Origin: Trichoplax adhaerens
Lineage: Eukaryota; Placozoa; Uniplacotomia; Trichoplacea; Trichoplacidae
Assembly (NCBI RefSeq): GCF_000150275.1
Contig: NW_002060949.1
Coordinates: 1-64,000, forward strand
DNA: 64,000 nucleotides
Direction: 5' to 3'
The notes under the pieces were generated by a model. That model made no database searches and was not told the DNA's origin. It saw only the letters and a list, made by a program, of their open reading frames with translations. A program made the position numbers and the translations under genes. Position 1 is the stretch's first letter, and each line of letters opens with the position of its first letter. Below are positions 1-14,100 of this stretch, one piece after another.

Positions 1-147
1 ACTCGATATTTTTGTACTAATACCATTTATATTAATCTTTGATACCTGATACTCGTGATATTTATATTCACATAAAGTAGAGAGAATAATAATATCCTAA
101 TTATGTATTCGTATATGTATATATATATACTGTATGTGGACCCTTAC

Positions 148-3100
148 CTTCTGTACAATTGTTACCGGTCCATCCACTTGTACAAGTACAATTATATCCA
201 TTACCATTACCCTTACATGTTCCGTTATTACACGGATTAGGGTTACAATAATCTATAATTGCTGTATACGAATATATATATATATACATATAATTATATA
301 CACGTTAGTAAGTTAGAAAATATTAATTTTGTCTATTATCGATTACAGTAAGATAGAGTATGTGTATGTATTTCACATTGTATAATTAATTGTATTGATA
401 TTACACATGTGTAAGTAATATTCCTGTAATGTAGAAGACGCGAGTATACGCACGTATATAGATACATACCATTGGAACAATTAACTCCTGTCCATTGAGC
501 CATACATGTACAATTATACCCCATATTATTATTATTCACACAAGTTCCGTTATTATCGCATGGGTTCATACTACAATAATCTTGTATTACTATAATGAAT
601 TTATTGAATAATAAAAAATAGCATTAGCAGTTGTAAATTAATTTAATTCTATTCTGAGTCGAAGTTTAGTTATATCGTATTAACACACTAAAAAGTTATT
701 AAACATATTTAGAGTGTTTATATATTAAGACGCGATAATAAGATAAACAGATGATCATATTCGTATTCGTATACATCTACAATTATTAATGTTTATTCTT
801 AAATATATTTATACCTTGATCACAATTCTGTCCTGTATATCCTGAATAGCATGAGCATGTATGTCCACTTGCAGTTAATCGGCATTTTCCATTTACACAT
901 GGATTAGCGGTAATACACACACTGGGATCTATAAACAATATACCATATGTAAGTAGTAAAATCACTTGTATGTTATTTTGAAACCAATGAGGAAAGAGTC
1001 TTTGCATTCATATAATATTCTTAATATATAACATAATAAATTATTGAATAGACTGCAATATCATACTGTATTTATAGCATTATTATTTAAATATTGATTT
1101 AATAAAATAATTTATCCAATTTCGTTATAAGTAATCGTATTAGCTTCAACGAGACGATATTGCATAATAAATTAATAGATCGAACAGTAATGCACTCTTA
1201 ATACATGTTACGAAATTCTCTCGTAACGTTTTGACTACTGATAAAATATCTAATAAATTAATCACTTATACGTATAGATTGACGTTGTATTTAGCATCTA
1301 ACTGTATATCGTATATTGACTTAAATGTTAACATGAAATCCAATAAATAATAGACAGTTGCATAACAGTTATTGTACATTACAAAAACAGTATGTGTAAA
1401 GTATTCGTAAGCTGCCAAATAGAAAACTGTCATATACGAATACACATTGTGCAATAATAGATTAGATTTATTGATTATGATCAATTACGAAATTACCTTG
1501 ACATTCAACACCAATATCTTCTTTGTGGTCACAATCTGTGTTACTCCAACCCTTATTACCGCAATCTAGAATATTATATTCGTTCCCACTACATGATATT
1601 CCTTCTAACCAGATTGGTCCTGTCCCTTGACCTCCGAGATTCCCACAACATTGATATTTGACGAATCCTGTATATCCAAGTTGACGGCATGCGACACGTC
1701 CATCGCTTACACCGAAACCATCATGACATATCGTACCCCATTGATTATTATGATAAATTTCTAATCGTCCTTTATTGCTTGAAGAACCATCCACTAGCCT
1801 TAAATCTCCTTCCTGCCAGTTATATACAGCTACACGTACGTATCAAACAATGAATAGAGTAATAGCTTACTTAAACTGAGTAAACCTTGATTCTTAATAA
1901 TATGACTATTTCGTGCAATAGTATTACACAATAACTATCAAGTGTTGTTATATTTTTAACTACTTTCGAGGGCCCATAATCTTGTTAATTGCTACTCAGC
2001 TATTTAATTTATATTTTAACAACAACGAATCACCCATTACATTGTGAGCAATTGAAGCCTTTCCATTCTGTAGAACAATTGCAATTGTATCCTTGTAAAT
2101 TATTCGTACACTGTGCCCCATTTTGGCACGGGTTAGGATCACAGTAATTAACTAAAAGTAAAAAGGAAGGATAATAAATTCATAAAATTATTCGCATTTC
2201 GTGCAAGACCCTAAGGCAATTTTAAATAGCTAAAAATAATACATTAGTACGTTGATGTGCTAATGAAATTTTTATATAGTGCACAACAAATTAAATTTGT
2301 CGGATTGTCAATTGTACTGTAAAGTAATTTACCTTGAGTGCAATTACTACCAGTCCATCCAGGCATACAGGTGCAATTAAATCCATTGCTATTACTAAAG
2401 CAGGTACCATTATTGCATGGATTTGAATCGCAATAATCTATAATTTCTAAGTTTAAAATATATTTAAATTACATTTAATATTGAACTGGGCTATGAAGTA
2501 TAACAGTGGCATTGTCGCCATTTATATACAACATCAGTAGTACATCCGGCCCCGCATATGTAATATTCTTGTATAGCGAAAGTACGTAAAAACATGATTT
2601 TTAAAATTTACATTAATCTTCCAATATTCCACTTCGGATGCCTATCGCATCGACGTAAAACGTATAAGTAAACGTATAAGTATGGTAGCTATGTCTTGAT
2701 AGTCAAGCTACCGTTTTACTAAGACGTCCAACAAATCGATTATTCTATTGTAACGTTCTTATACAGTAAAGCCTAACAATCTTCGCTTTTAACTTTTTAA
2801 GTTCTATTACGACATGGGTTAGGATTACAGTAATCGGTAATCCCTATTTATCAAATAAATACAGCATTCCTGATTCAATTATTGCATTATTTTAGTTAAT
2901 ATTGGAGTAACGTAGGCAATTACAGTTCAGTTGAATACTGTATATCATGTCGGCTGGTACATACGAAAGCTGTCATTATATTAAGAATTTCCAATTATTA
3001 AATTTAATAAGAAGTAATCTATTAGAGCCACCGTTTATACCTACTATTACGACCAAACTATAAATTTAAACGTGTTATAGTTTCTAATAAAATGCCATAG

Positions 3101-5154
3101 TACTGGTACAAGAATACATACTAGATAAAAATAGAATATGATTTACCATTTGAACAATTGATACCCGTCCATCCGGACATGCAAGTACAATTATATCCGT
3201 TATTGTTGCTAATACACGATCCATTGATATTACACGGATTGGAACCACAATAGTTCACAGCTACAATACCGATAGTTAAAAAGAGATCAATTCAAAATGC
3301 TACCATATAGTAGATTACAGAGTATATCACCTCCAATCATTGAAAGCGAAATAAAGTGTCATAATCAGGCAGTGCGGATTGATTATGCCCTTTAGCAAAA
3401 CTGCCAATAGTTACCTTCCGAACAATTTAGTCCTGTCCATCCTGTCATACAGGTACAATTATAACCGTTACCGTCGTTAATGCAGATCCCACTATTGGCA
3501 CAAGGCTTTGAAATGCAATGGTCTATTAAGACTATAGATTATAAACAGATAGATTTATCAATGTTCTGTTTTGATTGATAAAGTAGAGTTATATGCGAGA
3601 AACCGATCCAAATGATGTAATATAGTAGGATACATGGACCTCTACTGCCTCTAATACTTCAAAGTAGAATAAGATAGCAACACATGATAGGTTTATGCAG
3701 AAATAAATAGCGTGACTTACCATCTGAACAATTAAACCCAGTCCATTCCGTCATACACGTACAATTATATCCGTTGCTGTTATTAATACAGGTCCCATTA
3801 TTGGCGCACGGTTTGGAAATGCAATAGTCTACTAAAGCTATACAATAATAGAGAGAGAGAGAGAGAGAACATGTTAAGTGAAATATAGTACGGTACTTGC
3901 AAATGATGAAAGCTGTCGTAGTCGAGCTTTGAGCTTTCAGTAATCCTCCACTTCTAGGTTCAGTATTAATTACTCCCTGAACCGAAAATTTCTGTAGTCA
4001 CAAAGAGCGCCACATATAGAAAAGGCTACTTTTGCTTTGCTATGCACTCAACACATTCCTAGTCGGATGTTCCGCAACACAGTATAACCCCTTGACTTAA
4101 AAAAACTGAGTAAAATACAAGTATAGAACTGTATAATTAATTAATATACTACACGATCGTAACTTGACTAAAACTCGCGAATAGCAAAGCCAACAAACGC
4201 GTTACTTGTAAAACTGAGCCACTGATTTCTATGTCTATGTTATTATAGTTATCTCTTACTTAGGTGTGGATTAGGCTAATGACTAAATCTTACAGCATGT
4301 TTGCAGTAAGTTCCTGACTTTTTATCACACACAAATTTTAATATTAGTACTTTAATAAGAATGGCATTACATAACTCTCAAGGTCGCTTGACACACTGTG
4401 CCGCTACAAACTTGAACAAAATAGTAATAGCAGCAAGAACATATTTCGCAGTTTGCAGCATTAGTATGAAACCAGAAGTTGTACAACATGGATTATTTAA
4501 TTTAACGAGACTAGAAAATAAAATGGTGAAGATAAGAGAGTGGTTAACCTTGATCGCAATCCTGTCCTGTATAATCGGGATATCAAGAACAGGTAAGGCC
4601 ACCTGCTGTTAGTCGGCACGTGCCATTAACTACTATATTTATCTACAGTATACGTGCCTCGAGAAGGACTGCATTGAAATACGACAATCAAATTCACACC
4701 CTCAACAGTAAAAACGCAGAAATCTATCATATATTCGTATGCTGCACTAGAATTAAACGTTTAGCCATCAATACTTGCTTAATCTCCTACTGTTAGAAGA
4801 TTACTGATGTTCTCGTTATTAATTAATAGTAATTGCAGTAATTAACCAGAATACATGTATTATTATGATTTTAACCATTGTATTTTGTGATACTTAGATC
4901 CTGTATATTGTGCAGGCTATACAGTACTTACCGTTTGACGTTGTAATAAATGATATAAACGCAACAATCACCTGTAAAGTGTAAATAAATAAATAACACG
5001 CGTGTATTAGTACTTTAGGCCGGAAATTTTTTTCAAGCCTGCATTACACTAGCAACAAACAAAAATATATCTTTTATAGCTATACAATACATACCAGAAG
5101 TACTTGCAATGTTGTCACATTGAAAAGTTTCCTTTTCCATAAAAAGCTGGCCAT
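148..5154 (-). CDS. EGF/SRCR mosaic secreted or membrane protein (5' part, runs off left edge)
   Basis: Eleven exons fit one frame, 451 codons in the window: 5095-5154, 4932-4971, 3721-3837, 3415-3531, 3147-3260, 2333-2446, 2041-2151, 1497-1829, 815-928, 470-589, 148-261. The first two join into a signal peptide: ATG at 5154, basic WKRK, then a hydrophobic core around LQVLLVIVAFISFIT. The next five exons each encode one EGF-like domain with the pattern DYC..NPC.NGTC...GYNCTC..GWTG.NC. Exon 1497-1829 is a whole SRCR domain (WGTICHDGF, ACRQLGY, eight Cys). Three more EGF exons follow. Every domain exon starts and ends in phase 1, the shuffling-compatible class. The family acts outside the cell in ligand binding or adhesion; no specific ligand can be named. 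The 3' end lies beyond base 1, so a membrane anchor cannot be judged. The SRCR acceptor could also lie at 1813, but only 1830 keeps the frame. Confidence 0.85.
2798..2845 (-). pseudogene. Truncated, dead EGF exon inside an intron
   Basis: On the minus strand a phase-1 acceptor-like site is followed by ITDYCNPNPCRNRT and then TAA. The start is almost identical to the live exon at 148-261, but the last four EGF cysteines and the donor are missing. It lies between live exons 3147-3260 and 2333-2446, which join in frame without it. I read it as a decayed EGF exon copy. Confidence 0.7.
3851..3868. repeat. (GA)9 microsatellite
   Basis: Nine uninterrupted GA units lie just upstream (minus-strand sense) of the acceptor of EGF exon 3721-3837. 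On the coding strand this is a (TC)n run and may serve as the polypyrimidine tract of that intron. Confidence 0.9.
4549..4630 (-). pseudogene. Decayed EGF exon copy with in-frame stop
   Basis: Minus-strand translation is close to the live EGF exon at 815-928 (VNG.CRLTA.G.TCS...Y.YTGQ.CDQG). The fourth cysteine codon TGC has become TGA and the donor GTTAACC is poor. The 5' third of the exon is not recognisable. It sits between the signal-peptide exon and the first live EGF exon, which splice together in frame without it. Confidence 0.75.
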
Positions 5155-8100
5155 TACGGTAAGCCGTATTGATTAAATCTTTTACGGAAAGTCAATAGAA
5201 CATTTCCCGTTAATTTAACTAGTTAATGATTATTACCTATGAATTTACCGATTTTTAAAGTATCTTGCATGCATGCACATTTACGTATGAGTAAGGCGAT
5301 TAAAACAAATCACAAAATCTATGACCAACTTTAATCAATTAGTGATGAAAAGACGCTTGATTAATTAATTATTTATCAATAACTATTCGCAGGCACTAAA
5401 ACACATGCATACAGTAATCGTTACCGATGATGATTATATCAATAAGCAGGCAAACTTGAAGTAAGGCTTTACTGACCGCTTCATTTAGGTCTCTACCGTA
5501 AGTTAATATACGTTGTACTAGTTCAGATGTGCAATATGCAAACTCCAACGCGATACATGTAGATCCGAAAAAGAATCGTGTGGTATTACCGAAGAGGAAA
5601 AAATTCCATGAAGTGAATATCGCCATAGAAATCTTAAGTTTAATCTGCCTGCACCATGATATGTACTCAATATTAGAATCATGTTGTATTGGTTTTGGTA
5701 CAAGCTCGATCTGATCAAATTAATGGAAGGATTTGATGAATTGTAATTGAATAGCACAGAGAAACAGCTCACTAAACTGTCAAGAAAATTTGAGACACTA
5801 AAATTCACCCAACTGACATCTAGGTAAAAATCTCTCTATGTGCGTGCTTATCATACGATATATGTATGCGAATACAGCAAGGACATAATGTCCACGCTAT
5901 TGTAGTAATGCACCCATATTTGATTATACGGATAGCTATATTTGATATAGTTAGTTGCTTTGAATAGATATTACCCGTGAAGCTAATATTAGGTTATTAC
6001 TAACTACTATATTAGAAATTGTTGATGACTAATAGTAGCCAGTTGAGTAATTATGGTTTAAGATTTATGCAGTTAGAAACGCTGTAGTTGTTAAGATACC
6101 CTTCGGAGAAAGGGCCTAGACGTTAACAGAAGAGTAGTGATATCTTAAGTAGAATGATTTAGATTGTAGAAAAGAATGATATACTATAAGAGAAAAGTAT
6201 TTGGTTTGATGACTCATGTCTGATTGTAGATTAATCAAGTTGTCATAAATGGATTTAACGAAATGTTTATAAGAACTGCGGAGATGAGCTCATAGGAGAG
6301 AAGAGATTTCACTTCGCTTTGAGCTCGGAATACTTTAGATTTTGGACTGGATTTTTGTAGTAGTTAATTATTGCTCTACTATTCCTAAAACCTTGTAATA
6401 AAAGCCTTTTAAAAAATACCATTTGACTAGATAGTTATTCTGAGGCGCATTTATTACAGTTATAAATGAAAATTACTGTCGCAGTAACGACTTTTGCAAT
6501 AAAATTATTAAATTAATAAAGCAAGGCGTAAAAAATAAAATCATTCAAATTAAAAATAATTAAAAATTGCTTTACATTTTAGCCCGATGATAATAACCTT
6601 GATAGGTTAATCGTACCAGGCGACGTAACTTTCACGCTTACGGATACCGTTTAGTATAATATTTTGATAGTAGTCACTTTTAAGGTCAGGAACAACCTAT
6701 TATTGTTATAAAATTTTGTCAGTTTACATATACGCTCACGTATTACAAAATAAGATTAATAGTGGCATCACTGGACTGAGTGTTACGGCTATTATGATTA
6801 CCTGTAATACTTTAAGCGTAGAATAAGACGGAACTAAGGATAACTTTTGTTTTTTAGATCATCAGATATAAACCCTTTAGAAGGAAATTATAACATAATT
6901 AGTTCGTCAATAAATTCCTTCAGTATGTCGTTAACAGGAGTGTTACTACTAATTTATTATCATTAAATTTTTAAAAGCAGGCTATTGGGCTCTTTTTAAG
7001 TAGCTGAAGTTTAAATAAATAGGAAATTAAATCGTTGCGTAAATAGAAAGCAATGGTGAAGACATCAAATCAAAAATTGCTCAACGTACCTGCAGTTTCA
7101 GCTATACCACTGAATCCACGGCTTATCACAAGTAAGTCTCATGATGTAATTCAAACTGTTTTATATATACGCCAATATACATTATACAACCATATCCTCG
7201 CACCGACTTCCTCTAGTATCTGGCATGCATAGAATATTATTGCATATGCATACACAATGCTATCCATAGCTAGACTTTATAAGCTCTGCTAAGCCTACTG
7301 ATCTTCTTCAGATTATGCTGCTGCATGAGCATGGGTGTCAGCAATTGCCAAATTAATTAAATTACTTTATAATGAGGATACAATGATATAAAGTAACATT
7401 TGCATTAATCAAAGTACATATATGATGTTACATTGGAGCAATATTATAGCATCTTGCAAGCTACAGCGTGTATTATTTGTACCTACACACATAATAATGG
7501 TAATCAAATAGTATCCATTATGATTTGAGGTTATATTAGTTATTCATACAAACGTTATTCATAAAGCTTTTCTCCAGTCAAAACCCTTACCCAGTTTTGC
7601 AGCTCTGCTCAGTGCATATTAATTAAGCGATTACCTGCAAGTTAGTTCATTAAAAGCAATAGGTCACTCCATTGTTCTCCTGTTCATAACATTTAATAGC
7701 TTAAAACCATTATAATGTATTTATTTATTTTTTAATTTTCGATCATAACAATTAAAAATAATTAAAAATTACAATAACTATAAAATTGAGTAAATAAACA
7801 CATGGTTTGCTATTCTTACATTCGTTACTGGTAATTAAAATAATCAATTAACATAATGCAAAATTTTGCAATATTGAGGGTAATACGATAGATAAAAAAA
7901 TCTCATTATAGAGTACAACCCCTCATAAAAATATCTGAACTTAAATCTTCGTATTCAATCCATGCATCTAGTCGTCAAAAAATCCTATTCAATAACGGTA
8001 AGCAAACTTGTTCATAATCGATAAGCGAAATTTTTAAAATTACTTCAATACATAATTATCTATTTTCGATGAATCTCTTAAGGCTACTTCGATATTTTTA

Positions 8101-11100
8101 TCCTTAAATCAAGATTTAGGCATAGTACATTATAAAGTATTACTATGATGACATTAAAAAATTTCTAGCTACTGTTTAGCACTACATCATTACAATTTTT
8201 GTCGTCGCAAGAAAGCGTCCCCATAATATTTATAAGAAAAAATTGTATGAGTATTGCTAATATAATGTATTCTACTTAGTTAGTTTGGCTATTTAAGCTT
8301 CAAAAATTAGTTTCTGCCAGCAAAATGTTTATGATACATTGCTGAGATATCAACCGATCGATTGTAGTACTATAACTCTACAGGAATGATTTTAACGCAT
8401 CATGCATTCTTGACAATGTTAGCCAAATAGCTTAAATCTATCCATATCCTTTCTGCTAAAACTTAGTATCATGTGCGTGGTGAGTAAAATTACTAATAAG
8501 TAATAAAATTATTTTTAGCAATGGTAAGTGATACCATTAATTAGTTTACGAAATATTCTTGAATGGCACAACTTCGTAAAAATGTTCGTTCATATCGCAG
8601 CAGGTATCAATCCCCTTTTAATTAAAAATAATAAATACAGCATTCTTAGGGAGGGGTTCTATGCATAACTAACGATAGATGGTATGGGTCTGCAACCATC
8701 ATAAAGGTGATGTTTACTTTAATTAAACAGATCTAAGACAAAAGAAGACATTCAAATAAAAGTTAAGAATGATAATTACGAAGTTAATTGCAGATTGCCA
8801 AGTGGTATTGCGACTTATTATCTTTAAATTGTTATCTCAATCACATCACAAAGTGCACATTGCGCTGTTTTAAGAAGGCAAAGGTTAATCAGCAGTTAAA
8901 TCATCCAGCCATAGGTAGTAGGATCCATATATTATTTTATTAAATCTACAAAGATAACTATTTATAATTAGGAGAATTTTAATGACGATATGTAGCGTTA
9001 TGAATCACTTAAAATAGGCAATTTGAGAAGATTTATGACTGATAGTGTAATTGAAATCCAATGAAGAAGAGGCTTAATTGGGCATGATTATGCAATAACT
9101 TTCCATTACTGTGTACTGGTTTGCGTGACTGTTATCATGCAATTCATTATATTGAAGTGGAAAGATGCTTACACTGCACTGCAAAGATCAGCGTAATTAC
9201 TATCAACTATTCACTTGTACTAAGGACGGTTCTGTATGCTTATGCCATTTGATATAGTAAAACTTGACTTAAATGAAAAAGTTGCATCAAACAGTAATCC
9301 AAAACTAAATATATAATTATGTTATTAGCATTACATAACTCATCACATTTAGATATCTCTTAAATAACATTTTGTATACTGCATTTAATTACAATTATTT
9401 ATTATGCTACCTGCAATTTCCTGCAATTAGTGTTTACGCAAGTTACTTTTATTTTTGTTACTTACGCGTATTAACGCATTACGATAGTAATTGCTACATG
9501 CAACAATTAAGAAAAAAAAATTAGCTTACATAAATATTTCAATCCTATTCAGACGTAATACAAATCAAAACTACTAAAGCAGTTATCTTAAATAGGTCTA
9601 TCGATGTTATGGAAATAAAATTCCTTTTTAGAGTTTTACATAGGATAATGCAGATTACAAACATCATATTCTAAGGAATATGCAAATATACAGCGATATT
9701 GTTATTAACAAAATGATATATTGCGTTTTGCCTAAAATTGAACATAGCCTCAGTGATAGTAAATAAATGATATCGTTTATATTTAAACAAGTTGATAGAC
9801 CAGTGCAATAAGAAACTATTTCTAATTTATGTGACAGTGATACATTCTTCCCTATACTGTATATCATGGGATTGGCAAAGATTTTACAGTATATGCAAGA
9901 GTTGTCATTTTTTCATGCATTAAAAATTATTACACTACTCATAACCCAATCGAATAGTATGATAGTTGAAATTATTGGGAAGGAATAACATACGTACAAT
10001 AGTACCACCATTGATTTGATATTCTAGGAAGGTACTTAGTAAATTGCTATGTATCAAAACTGTGCATGGTAGTACAGTAGTTAACTTTGGTTCTATGCGT
10101 TGCAGAAATCTAATTGAAATTATCATAGAACATCAAACAAACGTAGGACAGATATGGTACGTATCAGGTTCACCCTTTGTAATCCTAAATCTCCTACGTA
10201 ATTGAGTGCATACCATTGTTGACAATTTGTTGGTTCAACGATATCTTAATTAAGCAGCATTATCAATATTATTCGACGTAATAATCCAATCGAATTTTAA
10301 AAGCTACTCAAATTACAATCGAATGCTACTAAAAAGAACTTCTGCCTACCTCAAGTCCCTAATGTGCATACGCTGGAATAAATATTAAATAAGTAATCAA
10401 CGATGTAAATAAATGAAGCTGCGAGCTAGAGCAGTTTTTGATATCAACAAAGAATTTAGATATTTAATCACTTTTGCGTATTTTACTAATGACCTCAGTC
10501 TGAATTATCTATCGTCAACGGCTTTAATAATTGAATATTAAGAATTAATTTTGATGTTAAATTTGCTCATCTGCAGCTTATTATTTCCAGATTGATAGGT
10601 AAATATCTTATGTTTCCAGAGTTGAACGATGACATTCATGCAAATTTATTAAAAACGCTTGAAAAGGCTGACTATAACTGATGACCTTTCAAGCTTTTTA
10701 CTGAAATTGAATTTTAATTCCGATAGTAATGAAATAAATTAGATTTCTAGGCCATAAAGACTCTCTTAAATTATTGTTAGTGAAGCGGCAATGGTAACCG
10801 TTGTGTTTCCACTCTTAGTCGTTAACGTTAGCACGAGGAACTTTGATACACTCCTACTAGTAAGCTTACTGATCTCTTTTATTTAGGATTTACTGCATTT
10901 AAATAGTATAGCTGTAATGGCGTATTATACCCTTATCTTAGTAATTCATTACCTTATCTTATGCTAACACGTTAGGTGCAGTACAACAAGTTACTGTATT
11001 CTTACATACATAACAATATCTTTTTTAAAAATAATAATATAGAAACTAATAGATACACGTATTACATAATATTGTACTCTCATCCTTTATTGCAGTAAAG

Positions 11101-14100
11101 CAGAATTAATTGCGTGAAAGATTGATTGATTGCATGGCTGTACGTGATCATGGTGTAAAAGGTGAATATGTATTTATCGGAATTTCGGAATCAAAAGCTA
11201 GTTTCTATTGATAATGATGTAAACGATAATTTTTACAATTACTATCCATATAGCGATCAATCAATGATGGGCAAAATTGAATACCAGTGTGAAACTTCTG
11301 ATGTCAAATTATAGCTAAGCGATAATGTAAAGATGAATGGTGAAAATGACCGACTGATGATTGCATGTCATACGGTCATAGGTATATCCGAATTGGACCC
11401 GGCTTAGTAAAATATTATTCTGCAGCTACTATTTTATTATTAAGTTAACTATACGGAGAAAATTAGCACGGCTAGCAAAGACGATAGGATTATCCTGTAT
11501 TGAACAAAAGTGGGTAATTATGCCAAATTTGCCGTTGTCAATTTGTCCAACAATTTGATATCACAGTTGTGTACTTAGGTAAGAATTCCCAGGATATTTT
11601 TTGCAGTGAAGATGATTAGTAAAAATGGACCAAAGATGAATTAAAAGTGCAATGAGTACCGCAATACCTTAAAAAGTAAAAGGTACTAAAAAATAATAAT
11701 TATGAAGCTCATCTTTATGGCAATCGGTTCGCCAAAGCAACCATAAATTACGACCACTGCCGGGTCCTAATCATGACTTACAGTATTGGTTGAGTCTTCT
11801 GCCCATGAGTCATCGCTTGAAGCCGCGTGTCCTTCTAAAAGACTCATTATTATTATTATTACTATCACTAGAATGATTCACCAATCCTGGGTGCGGTAGG
11901 TAACGTGATCATGACGAATCGATCAGGGTGTCGCCACGCGAAACGGTCTACAGTACTGTTCAATACAGGATTGTACTGTACACTGTAGACTGTACGGTAC
12001 AGTACAGTACACTGTACTGTAAGTTTTGACTTACAGGACAGTAGAGTCTTGAAGTCGGTAAGGACAGCCTGTAGGAAAAGTCTCCAGTACAGTTTTACTG
12101 TACTGTACTGTATTTTCTACAGTACAATTCTGTACTGTAGAAAAAAAATCGACATTTGTACTGTACAGTACTGTACTGTAGAAAGGCTTTTGCAGAAGTC
12201 GATTTGCTTACTCTCTCAATTTAGTGACTAAAATACTGTACTGTACCTTACTGTACTGTACTGTACGGTACTGTACACTGTACATTACAGTATGTAAGTG
12301 TAAACCAGTTCGAATCAGAGTACTTTAAGGTGCCCTAAAATCACGAGAGTGAATCAAAATGTAAAAAAAATTATACGAATATAAAGCTGAATAACTATAT
12401 GTATAGAATTTTAGGCAAATTTTGCAGCTTTACTACAATTTATTTTGCCTAATAGCACTCTAAAGAAAACTGGCTCACATCGCTGTACAGTGTACAGTAC
12501 TGTAAGAGTACTGTATTACTACAGTACTAAAATACTGTACTGTACCGTATGTACTGTACTGTAGTTACCGTACTGCACTGTAGTTTCTCGAACCGATACA
12601 GTAGTACAGTATTACAGTATACAGTACTATTATACTGCAAGAGTACTGTACAGTATTACTACAGTATATTGGCGAGATTTTTAATACTGTACTATTATTG
12701 ATAGTTTTCAAAGCTGTGATAACAGTCTGCGTTTTTGAAGAAGCGTTCAAAAAAGGAGCAATTGCCTTTAAGTCAAAGGTGTTCTATCATAATACATCAA
12801 TTGCTACCTTCTATTTTCTTTCAAATGGCTGACTAAATCAGCTCTTAGCTTTCTCTCAATACTCTACTGTACACTTTCTCAAACTGTTGTTTGACCAACG
12901 ATTAATCCTGTATCAAGTTAAGTCAGTTTTTACGAGCACTTGAATTAATTATCATTCCAATTTTACGTGACCGATAAATCGAACATCATCATCAAGTATG
13001 ACCGAAGCAGGTAAGCGATTGTATTCGATTCATGGTTGATACTCCTCCTCTTGCTATTATGATAAAGTAAGCTATCCAAGTTGCACTTACTGTATTGGTA
13101 ATTAATGGCTAGCGGAAATCGCTTGCTAATGTTATGGTAATTGACACTATGAAAACCGTTAAGAATACACATTTTGGGGCGTAGTTCTCATGCTGCTTAG
13201 CAGTACAGTACAGTAGTATTCAATTCCAATACAGAAAGGTGAACGACTTCACTTCATTAGCGACAATCTTAATATTATTACTTACAGTAGTCTACAAGAC
13301 TTTGAAGCATGGATCATTTACGTATATATAATACAGTACAACAAAATGGTGAGCTGTTGCTTATTTTAGATCGCCATTAATTTTAAATTTTTTTATTTTA
13401 TATTGCCGATCTTAGATGTGGTCATCAATATATTGTATTGTTAGTGTTAGCGCATCATACTATTCGTACTTTACGATGAATTTATGCCGATAGTTTTTTA
13501 TTCATTGATGATAGCATACAGTATACGGTGTTATACGCTATAGTGATGGCATCCTTTTCAGTAGTCCCCTACTGTGTATAGCAATATGCGAAAACTTGCG
13601 AGAATGCAGATAGCCGTACCAAATTTCAGCCTGGCTACGATCTTTCGAAACTACATATCGGAATGCGCAACAAAGCACTAACCATCAACTTTAACTTTAC
13701 TTTTAACCTATTACTAAAACCCTCGCTCACGCTTACGTGTTAAATATCCCTGGAAAATTTGCTGCTTAACCTACACAGACATAAACTTCATTCACTTTCC
13801 TGTTGAATCTTTGGATTCTTAATGGTGACTTAGATTTTACAGCAGTCAGTTAAATTGTATGTTATGGCATCTGATTTAAGTTTTTAGTACTGTCTTCGTT
13901 GTAGCGCGGGCCTACTTGCAAATTTCTAAAGTCATATTCTGACTGTATATCATACGCGCGCATAGTCGTATAGAGTAATGCCCATCATTCATAGTATAAT
14001 TATGAATGCTGCATAGCAAGAATTATTATAAGATTGATGCCCACAGGAGACTGTACCGTCTTAATTCTAATCATAGTAGGGTTGCAATTACCCACAGGCC

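Noticed and set aside
148-5154. Tandem EGF exons as a CRISPR-like or phage repeat array
   Set aside because: The regular spacing comes from about 38-residue EGF exons with splice sites and conserved cysteines, not from direct DNA repeats.
7050-7140. Possible extra minus-strand exon with a GTACGT donor upstream of the EGF/SRCR gene
   Set aside because: The short peptide has no EGF cysteines and the gene already has a complete signal-peptide start at 5154.
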